DNA of 64,000 nt. It comes from Gnetum montanum. Its lineage: Eukaryota; Streptophyta; Gnetopsida; Gnetales; Gnetaceae. Positions 20,572-31,649 of this stretch are shown piece by piece. Numbering within the stretch: position 1 is the stretch's first letter; each line of letters starts with the position of its first letter. The translations under genes were made by a program, and so were the position numbers. Location of the stretch: contig MNCI01014407.1 in NCBI GenBank assembly GCA_015680685.1, forward strand, positions 253,361 through 317,360, read 5' to 3'. The notes under the pieces are model-generated. The model saw only the letters and a list, made by a program, of their open reading frames with translations, was not told the DNA's origin and ran no database searches.

Positions 20572-22519
20572 CTACAATCACATGGGGCTAATCATTAGTA
20601 AGGTTGCTTACCAAAGTTAAGTTATACCTTACTCCTTGCCTTAATAAATCTGTTTTTTATTCCATGTGATTTAAAGTTATAAATTTTATGGAAATGTCCC
20701 CAAAAGGTTTTAATATTTGGCCCACTTTTCTTAGGTGGTTTCAAAGTTTAAATTCTTAATATAGATAAGGAGATGAAATTATTTTTGGCATATGTTTATT
20801 ATTTTTATATCTAATTACCCTTGATAATGTCCTTTGGTAATGATGAATTTCCAACAATATATATGCAATTTAGCATGTACCCTTCCCCATGACTAGGCTA
20901 AACACTCCAGGTTCAAGTAGGTTCAAAAGGAATGAAAATTGGAGTGCTAGCAAGCGAGTTATGATTATCGGAACAAGAGATGTGCAATCGTAAGTCGTAG
21001 AAGAAAGTTTGAAAAACTCCCCTTGTGTGAATAGTTGCAAATGATGTTGACATTCATGAGGGGGTCCATATATATAGATTTTAAGGATGCGATATCACAT
21101 ACCTACTAGTGGGGACTCGATATCACATTTGACTCGATATTGGGCACCTACTATTAGGTCTTATCAAAAATAGGGTACTTGAAAAATTTACAAATTTTTG
21201 AAACTCCAAGGTATAAACTGAGGATTTTTAGGTTAATGTAAAGGATCCAGGGTAATATAAACTATTCTTGAAGGCACAAATAGTATAATGGTGTAAAATT
21301 TGACAATGAAAGCGATGAAGAGTATGAGGAAAAAGGACATGTGTTGACTCATAGGAACATTTGAACTGGAAGGATGATAAGGAAGAAGATCGTTGGTAAT
21401 ACTTGAAGGGTAGAAGATGATGTGCGAGAGATGTGTTACGAGTATAAATTATAAGGGTTACGCAAGTGGGTCCTCCCCAAAGTAGGTTCCAACCTATAAT
21501 GCCCTTGTGTAACCACACCTTAAAATGTCCATAGGCACTAGAAGGGTTAAATGTAATCCATACCAATTTCACAAAACACACACATGTAGATATCATTGTG
21601 ATGAGATATGAGTTCCATGCTACCTGAATCACCAGTCATAATTACATGAATAGCGAGGTGAGGTGAATCATATAAGGGATTTTAGAGATTGGGATATGAG
21701 GTAATTGTCTTTGAGCATAATGAATCCTGTGTGTAAGGCATGATTAGTGTGTCATTAGCCCATCACTTATAAATCAGGATCAAGTCCATTCCTCTGATTA
21801 GTGACATCGCATTGCTTCATCCAATGATGGATAACCATAAGAGGACCATGATAGCAAGGCATATAATCACTTGACATTTCATTCAAGGAAGGAGTGATTT
21901 TGCTTTGTGGCATTCATTTTTTTTCTTTGAAGTATTGCTTAATCTAGAGAAGCTGCCTACCTTTAGGCATGGGTGCATGTCTTTCTAGTGGGACCCCTTA
22001 GAACAATATTGAGTTTTCTTGATTGAGTTCCTTTTGATTACTCTTACTTCCATTTTTCATTAGATCTACAAGGATCTTAGTACAACCAAGCTACATGATA
22101 CTCCTACAGATGTCACCAAAGAGAATCCACAAGTCCCCTTGATGTCACACCCTAACCATTCCATCTTGGTCCATCCTTCTTCGTTTTGGGTACAATAACA
22201 CAAAAATTACTTTAAGTTTTAATGATTAGGAATATCATTGTACCTAGGGTAGAACCTCTTATTTATAGAATGGATGGGTGGATGTTGTGGGCTCGCTGTT
22301 CAAATAATTAGTTACCTGAGACTTGATAGCATAGAACAACACCTCAACTAATGAGTCACATGAGTGTTTTATTCCTAGATGAGATTACTTATAAAAAGAT
22401 AAATAGATAAAAAGAAAAAAAGAAAAAAAGATCAAACAATAAGTTGAAAAGTGAAAAAGTGAAAAACAAAAATTTCAAAATTAAAGAAAATGAAAAAAAT
22501 TTATTAATCCTGCTTGATA
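20572..22519 (-). other. 3' noncoding region of R1 between ORF1 and aORF
   Basis: Corresponds, reversed, to D 13600-15060. It contains the conserved block (GGGGAGGACCCACTTGC on the minus strand, 21480-21464) and then the GATATC/TATA cassette. The 134-codon open frame 21228-21632 (-) overlaps the conserved noncoding block and has no counterpart in D, C or A, so I treat it as chance. Confidence 0.65.
21066..21145 (-). promoter_or_regulatory. Putative internal promoter cassette upstream of the R1 aORF
   Basis: On the minus strand three GATATC-type motifs (21142-21136 as CAATATCG, 21124-21119 and 21096-21091 as GATATC) are followed by a TATA stretch CTATATATATGG (21077-21066), about 500 bp before the aORF ATG at 20571. 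The motif-then-TATA order and the motif itself copy the R1 LTR (dyads 17485-17570, TATA 17465-17472). D has the equivalent cassette with its own motif. Promoter activity is inferred. Confidence 0.5.
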
Positions 22520-24499
22520 TTAGAATGGGGGCTATCCTCATAACTAAACGGTTGAGCATAGCTAGGATTAATAAATGAAGATTTGGGATCCTTACATGTT
22601 GGAAATATTAGGACCTGGTCATACTTACCCCATTGGGGTTCACACACTTGATTAGAGTTGACATAGTGGGGCAAGTTATAAGGTGTGGTTAATTAATACG
22701 AAGTTGACCCACTATGGTACCTGTGACTGTAATATGGTATGCAAGGATTGGTATGTCTCTCTACGTAGCGATATTCATTGGGCCATATGGTTGTTGGAGT
22801 ATTGACTAGTGGCCCTTAGAAGATAACATGAGGCATCGGGTTTGAAGAGGAAGATGCGTTGGACTTGTGTTGGGTTGGAGGATACAATGGGCTCAGAACT
22901 GTGTTGTCCCTTCTTACGGTCATGTCTAAAGAAGGGATGCCTTTGATGTTGTAGAAGATTACCACTGCTGTTGTTAGTAGAAGCACAAGTAATATTCGTG
23001 GGTTGCTGCTATGGTGCAAAACCTTCTGGAACACTTGGTGGAAATGTAGAAGGAGGTGAAGGATGAGAATGTTGAAATTGAGGAGTGTAATGTACATGAG
23101 GTGGTGGTCCTATTGGAGAGGATGTGGGTTAATAGTATTTAGGAGAATAATAATAGTGTGGCGGGATAGAGGATGTTGACCCAGTTGGGGAAACAAGATG
23201 TTAAACTTGATAAGCACTTAGGTTTGGATGGTATGAAGGGTGTAACCAGTTTGGGGGTGGCCTCCATCACGACTGGGATTGTTGCCACTGTGATCGAACA
23301 CAGTATCTTTGTACGAACTCTGGATGTAACATTCTTTTCCAATGCTCATGTAGATGTGACAAGATTGGACATTACCCCTTGGGGTGATCGTATATGCAAA
23401 TGTTACATTGATACGTATGATTGGCAGTTGAGCTCTTATTTCTTACAACCTTTCTTTCTGATTGTCTAAGGGTATTTTGTCTTGTTTCTTGGTTCTTCAT
23501 GACTCTACCTCTAATAATGTTAGCATATTTTCCACATTTTTTATGCATCCATTCCATCATCTTATTGATATTTGCCTTAATTTCATGCAATGATTGTAGT
23601 ACTGGCAAAGATGGTTCCACCTCCTTATGGTGAGTTGATTTCTCCTCTTCATAATCATGGGCCCATATTAATTTTTGGGCCTGTTGAGATTTTTCAGCAT
23701 TTTCCCATTTAGCCATTTCTCCTTCTTCTTTTGCTACCTGCTTAATAAGCTCTTGGAGTTGGTGGGTTCATAGCTTGTATAGTTGCCCTCGGGCATATAT
23801 CCCTAGGGTTTCCCTTGTTTCATTACGGAGCCCATCTATGATGTGATACATTAGCCTTTCCTCGGAGAACTCATGGCTTGGATAGTTGTTTAACAATGCA
23901 TAATATCTTTCTCAGGCCATGTCCAAGGGTTCATGTTATGCTTGTTTCCACTCTTGGATTTGTTTCCTCAAGGTTGATACTCTTGCATAAGTTTGATATC
24001 TTTCATTGAAGAGCTCTACCATTGTTGGGCAACATCAGATTGATTTTGGTTTTAAAAACCTATACCATACTTTTGCTTGGCGAATGAGTGTCATAGGAAA
24101 GAGCTTAAGTTTTTGCCATGCATTATCAATATTATTCCATACACAGGCATCATGGAAAGCTTATAGATGATGTTGCGGATCTAAGTCATAGCCTCCTGAA
24201 AACTTAGGAAAGTTGTTCAAATCGAGCCTGGGTAGATGACTCTCCTTGCAATGCCTGCAGGATATTCAAACAACCTATTGTATTTCCATTAGGCTTGTAG
24301 TGGCTAGTAGGGGTTCATCGTCACTAGGTATGTTATGCATTCATGAGTTGAGATGTTGTTATCTTTGTTTATATTCATAAGAAACCCCTACATCAAATTG
24401 GGTACTCCAAAATTTATCTTTATCATCATATAATTCGTTGGTTCTTCAATGAATTTCCTTACTAGTTGTTGTATTATCATAGTCTTGTGAGAGAGACAT
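22520..24499 (-). pseudogene. ORF1 of R1: gag without pol, 660 codons
   Basis: ATG 24499 (MSLSQDYDNT) to TAA 22520 is an exact multiple of three. Blocks: DDEPLLATTSL, LPRLDLNNFPKFSGGYDLDP, WQKLKLFPMTLIRQAKVWY, LFNERYQTYARVSTLRKQIQEWKQA (typical gag domain), KEEGEMAKWE, the zinc-knuckle-like CNICIYDHPKG-stop-CP (near 23410-23370; Cys-x2-Cys-x3-His-x4-Cys), then a Pro/Tyr/His/Gln-rich C-terminal domain ending with PFSYEDSPHS. The length nearly equals that of element A (662 codons). No protease motif follows. The only open piece over 100 residues is 23372-23716. Confidence 0.87.
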
Positions 24500-24617
24500 T
24501 GTTGTGAATTGTGTGTGACTTAATTGAACTGAATTTAATTTCTTTTCTAAAGGATATATCATTAATACTTGTTATAGAAATCTTGTATGATGTAACTAAT
24601 CTAGATAACAAGCACTG

Positions 24618-24635
24618 TCCATGGCAACAACACTA
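24618..24635 (-). other. Primer-binding site of R1 (tRNA-Asp type, degenerate)
   Basis: The plus strand reads TCCATGGCAACAACACTA, against TCCCCGGCAACGGCGCCA expected for the 3' end of plant tRNA-Asp. The core GGCAAC is kept. It directly abuts the 5' LTR, whose last bases have been lost. Confidence 0.7.
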
Positions 24636-25481
24636 TCCCTACACTCAACCATATGAATACAAGTGTTTCATGCATGATCCGATCAAACTTTGCAGATGGG
24701 CTAGTTTTGGTATCTAGATAGTTACTCACTAATCGCAGTTTGTTGTCTTCCCACCTAGACTAGTATTTGTTTTGTCATGCATGGTTTAGTCTAGAGTGAT
24801 GTGTATGATGTGTTCCTAAACTAATGCTACTCCTAGAGGCAATGGAAAATAATCTCAGTTAAGCTAGGAGGGAAAAGGAAGAGAGAGAGAGCTATACTAA
24901 GAGGAGATAGGGAGAGAGAATCTAAGCTAGCCTAAGTGAGATGAGCATCCATTCCTTAATCATCTATACAAATCTTAGGCCTCATACATGACTACCACTG
25001 GGATTACCAAGTGCATGGCCTGAGTACGCTGCTAGGATACCAAGCAATCACACATAGATGCTTGTGATTAAGTCGTACTCATTTCATGTTTAATAACAAT
25101 AATAATTAATTAATTAAAATAAGTGAATGCTACAATGATGAAGTAATCTCAATCTTTATTTCCGATCATGTGCGTGTTCAAGTAAGTCACACTTGAATAA
25201 AGGATGCCATACAATTACAATTATCACACTACGGGCATGCATTGGGAGAAAGGGTTGAGAAGAAAAGAATGACAAAAAGCCTCTACTCTAACACTAAACT
25301 AACTTCTAAAACTTAAAGACTAACTCCTCTCATGCACCTACATGTGTATTTATAGGCTCACATAGGAGTCACGATATTGTGTATCTGATATCATTATTTG
25401 GGTTGTGATATCGGGCCCCCGATATTGGATCATCTCATATCGAGGGTCTGATATTGCAACTTGATGAATCATGATTCATCA
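24636..25481 (-). repeat. 5' LTR of R1
   Basis: Minus-strand start TGATGAATCATG at 25481; TATAAATA at 25354-25347; GATATC/GATATT dyads at 25374-25460. It is collinear with the 3' LTR. The final CCACTCATCA is missing next to the primer site. The dyad block differs from that of the 3' LTR (GATATCGGGCCCCCGATATT here). Confidence 0.9.
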
Positions 25482-25486
25482 AGAGG
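25482..25486. other. Target-site duplication of R1, right copy (AGAGG)
   Basis: Identical to 16732-16736. Confidence 0.92.
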
Positions 25487-27100
25487 TAATGGTATTTCCA
25501 TCACAACAAAAAAAATTTCCATAAATCTCTAGGAATTTTGCAACCTTTTCGATGCATTTGGAAGAGGGTAGGAGGCAACTATGTCGGTGATGCAGCACCA
25601 ACATAAGAATACTGCAACTAAAGTGGTTACTGATCAAATCGCCAAAGTACTAAACACACCTACGATGTCTGCACCAAAACATTTCTACACTCAAAGATGT
25701 GAAAATTTTTGTAGGAACTATTAGTGGCTAATTTAATGTAGCTCAACATGAGGAATTATTGGACTAATTGGTGGAAACTGGTAAACCAATTTTGAATATC
25801 TTTGAGTTTTTGGATAACATCACCACAACCTAGTTGAAGCTACTAGAAGCAAAGGGAAAATGCATCATTTTAGAAGGGTAACTCGAAATGGCTCAAGCAC
25901 AAAACCAACACTTGGCTCTGGAGGTTGCTAAATTGAGAGCTCACCTTGCTAAGCTCATGATCCTCAACTCTGCACTAACAAGATATTAAGCTTTTTAAGA
26001 ACTTCAAGATAGACTAAAACAAGTTGAGGTGAGGATGGTGTAGCTATCTTTGACCAATCTATGGCTAAGCCAAAACATATTCAATTTAGAAGAAATTTGT
26101 CCAAATGTGTCTAGAGAATGAGATGCTAACCACAAAGAATCATGACATATGGAATGTTGATATGCAGAAACAAAAAATGTAGGAATTCATCCATCAATAG
26201 TAGGAGTAACTAGCTAGGGTAAACAATGAGTGTAGGAGATTGGTAGTAGAGAATAGAAATCTCTCTATGAAGGAAGTGTACGCATTATGTAAAAAATCTA
26301 CGATTGAGATTGCCACCTAAAAGAATGAGGCTCTCAAATTTAAGAGAGTCAAGAACCACTATAGAGATCAAGTTGCCCTACAAAAGGAAGTTCATGAAAA
26401 ACACATCCAGATGACTAAGGAGAAAGTAAATGAGATCCTCTATAGTGAGGAAAAAAGGTGTAACAACCTATAATTGATGGGATAGATGCCTACAACAAAG
26501 CAAAGATCTGCATGAAGGAGTTCTAGATTGATGAAATATACTGAATATATGGAGTTTGTTAATCTTCGGTATGCAAACTTGGTAATGTTGGCTACGAGAC
26601 GACTGTGTTCAAAGTTGAAGAAGTAGGTGGCTAGCTTGTACTTTCTGTACAAGGTAGAGTTTAAGCGCCATAAGGAAACTAAGAAAAAGCTTAAGATTGC
26701 AAATGCTGAACTTGAAGTTCTCAGAGTAAGATTCATTGATCAAAGATTAACTACTGAGAACCTAGCTAGAAGAATGAATGATTACTAGGAATTGTAGAAT
26801 GCAATTAGAGCATTTAACATCAAATGCAAAAAATTTGCTACCTAGTTCATTAATGTCAAGGAGTTGTTCCCAATAGTGCCCTATTCTTGGGATGTGCTCA
26901 TTCTGGCCCACATCAGTGAAGTCGCATGGATTGTGCATAATGCTAGGAGTAAGGAGGAGAAGATGAAAGCATTGTTGGATGCTTTTCATCTTTAATTGGA
27001 AGTTGCAGATGTAGCAAAATACCCACAATAGCCTCAACCACCACATGTGCTTGAAGCAGGAGAAGGTCCTTCAAACCTCAAGAGCCTTCATCCCCTGTGA
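25487..27100 (+). pseudogene. Additional ORF (aORF) of D, 3' half
   Basis: Continues the aORF interrupted by R1. KVVTDQIAKVLNTP (about 25619-25660) aligns with EVVTKHIKKSFNIP of the R1 aORF. Then comes coiled-coil-like sequence: LKLLEAKGKCIILEG, LEMAQAQNQHLALEVAKLRAHLAKL, ELQDRLKQVEVRM. Frame changes and stops are frequent, worse than in R1. The end, near QPPHVLEAGEGPSNLKSL-type sequence at about 27030-27095, is approximate. Together with 15514-16731 it would encode a protein comparable in size to that of R1. Confidence 0.68.
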
Positions 27101-27317
27101 CTATTCAATCTTCTCCATCATCTTCATGCAAGGAATGGTATTTGTCAATTTTGCTTGGTGTTCAATTTTGTAGTCCTAAACATGAAAAGAATTTTGGAAT
27201 GATTGTATATCCGTACACTTGGGCACTTATTATTTATTTATATTTTTCGTATGTTTGTCATTACTCAATAATTCCATACCTTTTCAAATTTGTAAAGAAC
27301 TCAAGAACGAGTTTTTA

Positions 27318-27333
27318 TTTAGTTGTGGGGCTA
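27318..27333 (+). other. Polypurine tract of D
   Basis: TTTAGTTGTGGGGCTA immediately before the 3' LTR start TGATGAATTG. The preceding 50 bp (AACTCAAGAACGAGTTTTTA) are also shared with A near 42572-42592. Confidence 0.78.
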
Positions 27334-28166
27334 TGATGAATTGTAGATTGGTTGCATTGATTGGGCCTTAACAATGCATGATTTGATTCACTGACATGGC
27401 CCCACTGATGTAGTGTCTGTTTTCACCTATAAATATGTGCTCACTTGCCATATTTATGACAATCTTTATTATAGTCTAGCAAAGCTTTTGTAGTCTTTCT
27501 TCCCCAAAGTTAGAATATTTTTCCAAGTGCTAACAGTAGGAGTCATTGAGTGTATGGAATCTTTATTTGAGCATTGTTGTACCTAATCATGGTAGTTTGT
27601 GCAGTAATAAAGATGAAACCTTGTAGCACTTTAACTAGATTAAATATTTTTTCATGCATTCAATGTTTTCAGCAATTTTATTTAATTCTTTTAAGTAATT
27701 AAGCTAAATTAATCTAGATTAAATAGTGATTAATTAAGCACATAAGTACAACTTCTTTGAGCATGCATATGATTCTTGGTAATCCAAGTAATGCTTAATG
27801 TTTGGTAACCCATTAGTGTTATATGTGTTTAGGATTAGTACGGAAAGTGGGACTAGATGCTTATGTTAGTATTAGTTAGACATTGGTTAGTTAGTTAGAT
27901 TACATTACTGTATTCCTTTCATCCTTTATTTTAAGCACTCAAAATATAAAACATAAAAATAATAAAAATCATATGCCTTAGTTACACTTAACCATACCTT
28001 TGCATATCACAAGTGTAACTAGGAAGACAATGAATGACTATTAGGGTAACTTCACTTCTTAGAGGCTAGTGTATTTGAAGAAAAAGGGTTCATGGAATTC
28101 AGCCAGATTGCACATGAATGCTTAGTGATTCATATGGTTGAGTGTAAGGGTATTCACCACTCATCA
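27334..28166 (+). repeat. 3' LTR of element D (833 bp)
   Basis: Starts TGATGAATTGTAG after the purine tract and ends CACTCATCA before the CCAAT duplication. TATAAAT is at 27428-27434. It matches 7023-7502 over the first half and the LTR of F (58548-59391) throughout. It retains only diverged versions of the 14-bp U3 repeat. Confidence 0.9.
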
Positions 28167-28171
28167 CCAAT
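28167..28171. other. Target-site duplication of D, right copy (CCAAT)
   Basis: Identical to 7018-7022. Confidence 0.85.
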
Positions 28172-28405
28172 TATAACATTTGTTATCAGTAATAGTTGCA
28201 AGTGATTATTTATTAACAAAGATCAAATAAATAAATATAATGTTAAAGATAATGAATACTACTAAATTTTTTCATGGATAGTAGTAATTGACATAGGGTA
28301 GGATGGGTGCATTTGTCTATTCTTTTAGAGACTAGAAACTACAAACAATACCTTCAATCATTTGCAAAGAGTGGTGATAAAATACATTAAATGAAATCAT
28401 GTTTG
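28172..28405. other. Sequence between D and copia element H
   Basis: AT-rich, no gene seen. It is the continuation of the DNA left of D; its last five bases GTTTG are a candidate target duplication of H, whose other copy is lost. Confidence 0.4.
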
Positions 28406-28807
28406 TGTTATGAAATTAATTCAATCTACAAATTGAAATAACAAACAAAATAGGAAAACACAGAAAAAAAAATTATGTGGAAACCCAAAAGTGGGAAAAA
28501 AACCATAAGAACCACTATAAAGCTCTTCCTTTATTTAGAGAGAATATCCCAAGGACACAAGCCATCCTTGATAACTTTCAATGCTTGTTGCTATTGTTTT
28601 GGTGGTGCATCACACATCTTCCCACCCTTTAAGTTATAGGAGAAAACAAAACAAAAATTCTATTAAAAAATTTAGATAATTTTAGAAACTGCTAATCATA
28701 TCTCAAGCAAAGATTACAAAGCTAGAAGTTAAATTGATAAAAATAGAGAAAGAGTTTTCTTCATATTAACTTATAATTTAATTTTTCACATTAACTAATA
28801 GTTAACA
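28406..28807 (-). repeat. 3' LTR of copia H (402 bp)
   Basis: On the minus strand it starts TGTTAACTATTAG and ends CATAACA. Its last 110 bp match 32806-32914 (both hold AATTTGTAGATTCAATTAA-type sequence). A purine tract AAGTAGGAGAAT lies just upstream. Confidence 0.85.
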
Positions 28808-28822
28808 ATTCTCCTACTTGAA

Positions 28823-29520
28823 GAAAAATTTGAAAAAGCTTCAAGTTAGAGATGCATTGATTCCAAGCTGCATTCTTATGTCTATGTTATTCTAAGTTGT
28901 TTTGTGCAAAAAACATGCACATCTCTTGCAACCACTTTAGTTAATGCATTAGAAATATTTTCTTGGTGTTAATTTTATGCAAATTAATTAAGCCTTCTTC
29001 AATAGTATTCCTAATAAAATGGTATTTAATATCAATATGTTTTGTTTTATCATGATAAGATGAATTTCTTGTTAGATGTAAAGTAGTTTGGCTATCACAA
29101 AAAATTTGATAATTATCTTGCTTTACACAAAGAAACTGTAAAAATTTTTAGAATCATAACATCTCCTTCCATGCATCTGTCAATGCCATATATTCAAATT
29201 TTGTAGTGGACAAAGTTACCAAAGATTGAAGTTTTAACATCTAGCTTACTTACTGCAGCACCACCTAAAACAAAAGCATAACCTGTAGTTGAACATATGG
29301 TATTGAAATCAACTACAAAATTTGCAACCACATAACCACATATATTTAAATCATTATTTCCAAAACATAAATAGGCATATTGAGTTTCCTTTAAGTATCT
29401 AAGAATCCATTTGATAACAAGCGAATGGTTCCAACCATAATTATTCATATACCTACTACCAACACTTACTGCAAACGCTATATCTAAATGAGTGCACACC
29501 ATAGCATACATTAAAGAGCC
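28823..29520 (-). pseudogene. Copia RNase H and RT C-terminal part (H)
   Basis: The open piece 29194-29511 reads YAMVCTHLDIAFAVSVGSRYM, then HSLVIKWILRYLKETQYAYLCF and YVVANFVVDFNTICSTTGYAFVLGGAAVS: the RT end and RNase H start in their usual copia spacing (DIAFAVG, RYLKGT, STTGY). Downstream a weaker AKYMALTDAW-type segment follows. The frame is broken after the piece. The RNase H Asp in the YADADWA-type position reads VVANFV, so it is altered. Confidence 0.85.
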
Positions 29521-30400
29521 AACAACAAAAGTATGTGGAATATTTTTTTTACTTTTAAAATTTCATTTTCTATACTAGGATAATCTTTCTTAGATAAGTG
29601 AAAATGAGAAGCCAAAGAATTACTTACAGATTGTGCTTTTGACATATTAAAACATTCCAACACTTTTCGAATATATTCACTTTGACTACGTCACAATTTT
29701 TATGATTTCTATCTTTGTAAATATGCATTCCAAGAATTATTTTTTCCTATCCCAAATCCTTCATAGCAAACTATTTGCTCATCTCTATTTTAAATTATTT
29801 TATTTTTAGTATATCATTCCCTGCAATTAGCATATCATCTACATATAACAGAAAAATTACAAATTTATTTTTATCACTTGAAAAATAAACACCATGATCA
29901 ACATCACTCATGCAATGATCTATTTTGTGCACAAGCAACACACATAATGAGTTTTATTTAATCAACAAATCCTTTTGGTTGATACATATAGATTTCTTCA
30001 TTTAGATCACCATGTAGAAAATTTATTTTAACATCTAACTATTCTAACTTCAAATATAAATAAGCAACTAATGAAAGAACAATTTGAATAAAAGAATTCT
30101 TAACAACTAGAGAAAAAGTTTTTGTAAAATCAATTCCTAATTTTTGATCATAACCTTTAGCTACCAGTCTAGCTTTATAAATATTTTCCAGATTTACCTC
30201 ATTCTTTAAAGTAAAAATCCATCTTTTTTGAAGTGCTTTACATCCCTTGGGTAATTCCACCAATTCCCAAGTTTTGTTCTATTGGAGTAAATTCCATTAC
30301 CTTTTCATAGCTTCCTTCCATTTTACTACATTAGGACTTGCAAGAGCTTCTTTTACCATTCTAGGTTCACCATGATCTATATAAAGAATATAATCTTAAA
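29521..30400 (-). pseudogene. Copia reverse transcriptase (H)
   Basis: The open piece 30039-30263 carries VELPKGCKALQKRWIFTLKNE, YKARLVAKGYDQKLGIDFTKTFSLVV and VLSLVAYLYL, the standard copia RT N-terminus. On the minus strand around 29810-29850 the YVDDM-type box is degenerate (LYVDDMLIAG-like with changes). Several frameshifts separate the parts. Confidence 0.85.
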
Positions 30401-30559
30401 TCTAGCAGGAGAACATATTATTCTACTTGAATGTCTTACTCCATGTGATGTATCTTCTACAAGATTTTCCTCCTCATCAATTTCTTTCTCCTCATCTTCA
30501 TCTGGAAATTCTAGAGTGTTTTGATTTATCACTTCCTCTTATATTATATCTTCTTTAGG

Positions 30560-31310
30560 CTACAAAAAAAATCTAGGACTCTATTGTGTGAACCCTTTTT
30601 TAAAAAAAAAAATCATAAAACATTACATTTTTTTGAAATTTAACATCTTGTGACCTTACAAATTGCTTTGCCTTAGGATCCCATAATCTGAAACCTAATT
30701 CATCACTACCATAACCCACAAAAATACATCTTTTTGATTTATCATAAAATTTAAATCTATTTTCCTGTTGTATATGCATGTAAGAAACACATCCAAAAGC
30801 TTTTAAATGATTATAAAAAACATGTCTTCCACTTCACAAAGACTCTGGTACTTTATTATTCAAAGAGGAATGTGATGATCTATTAATTAAATAAGCAGTA
30901 GTCATAATAACTTCAACCCAAATACTTTTAGGCAAACCTGCACCAATAATCATAGATCTTGCACATTCAACTAATGTTCCTATTGCATCTTTCTACTACT
31001 CCATTTTTTTGTGGAGTTCCAAGAGGAAGATGAATATGCCAAATTCCTTTTTCTTTGCAAAACTCATTGAATGCATTTGAAGTATATTCATCAAAATTAT
31101 CAATAAGAAAACATTTCAACTTTAAACTTGTTTATGTCTCTATTTTAACAACAAAGGAGTTAAAAATATTTAAAACAATATCCTTGGACTTTATTGGAAA
31201 TACCCATACTTTCCATATATGATCATCAATGAAAGTAACAAAATATAGTGAACCACCTAATGATGTTGGATTTATTAGACCCCAAACATTAGTATAAACA
31301 AGTTGTAATT
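30560..31310 (-). pseudogene. Copia integrase core (H)
   Basis: Minus-strand segments resemble integrase: a YFVTFIDDHIW-type block near 31215-31245 (first catalytic Asp region), FLIDNFDEYTSNAFNEFCKEKGI near 31055-31110, then GVVERCNRNISTMIIG-like sequence near 30950-31010 (catalytic Glu area) and a TAYLINRSS block near 30880. Heavy decay; domain assigned from order between the pre-integrase region and RT. Confidence 0.7.
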
Positions 31311-31317
31311 TATTTTC

Positions 31318-31644
31318 TCATCTACGTCGCATATTTCTAAGAAAATTCAGCCTTTTTGATTTATCAATAACACAATCTTTGAAAAATTCTATGTAGCTTA
31401 CTACAAATTTGGTCATACAAAAATGAGATTGAAGTACCTTTAAATTAGAATAACTTATATGGCCCAACCATTTATGCCATAAATCAGTATCCTCCCCTAT
31501 AGTAACTATAGCCATAGAATCATCCTGAAAACATATATTAGCTTCTAAAGTATACATTATGCTAGCTTTTTTACTGTTCAAAATTGTTAAAATGTCATTG
31601 GTAATTTTCCACTGATTATTTTCATGTAAAAAATTTAAACCCAA
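31318..31644 (-). pseudogene. Copia gag-pre-integrase (zinc-binding) region (H)
   Basis: The open 108-codon piece contains TDLWHKWLGHISYSNLKVLQ, the conserved LWHKRLGH motif of the pre-integrase domain, preceded by the usual NN-W-I spacing. It links protease and integrase in all copia elements. Confidence 0.88.
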
Positions 31645-31649
31645 ATTAG

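Larger units (their letters stand above)
16737..25481 (-). mobile_element. Non-autonomous Ty3/gypsy element R1 (gag + aORF, no pol)
   Basis: A complete 8,745-bp element in reverse orientation: 5' LTR 24636-25481, primer site, ORF1 (gag) 22520-24499, conserved 3' noncoding region, putative internal promoter near 21070-21145, aORF 17758-20571, purine tract, 3' LTR 16737-17584. It is flanked by AGAGG duplications and lies inside the aORF of D. No protease, RT, RNase H or integrase motif occurs between the LTRs, so it must have relied on enzymes from relatives such as D or F. The LTRs look roughly nine-tenths identical by eye, so the insertion is old. Confidence 0.92.
7023..28166 (+). mobile_element. 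Ty3/gypsy element D, Tat/Athila-like, with nested insertion R1
   Basis: The left end TGATGAATC (7023) is preceded by CCAAT, and the right end CATCA (28166) is followed by CCAAT, a perfect 5-bp target duplication. The order is 5' LTR remnant, gag, Pro/Gln-rich region, protease, RT, RNase H, integrase, long 3' noncoding region, additional ORF, purine tract, 3' LTR. Without R1 it would span about 12.4 kb. A deletion at about 7502 removed the rest of the 5' LTR, the primer site and the gag start. Many in-frame TAG codons and an RT active-site change show that it is dead. Confidence 0.9.

Noticed and set aside
9000-21000. TAG as a reassigned sense codon (Gln), since long frames are broken mainly by TAG
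   Set aside because: TGA and TAA stops and frameshifts are also present, related copies differ at the same sites, and RT and primer-site damage fit dead transposons. C-to-T decay explains it.
21228-21632. 134-codon minus-strand ORF
   Set aside because: It overlaps the conserved noncoding block and is not open in D, C or A; no domain seen.
22816-23097. Minus-strand ORF of 93 codons with Leu/His-rich sequence
   Set aside because: It is an alternative frame of the Pro/Tyr/His-rich C-terminus of R1 ORF1; the counterpart at 40179-40481 in A is the same shadow.
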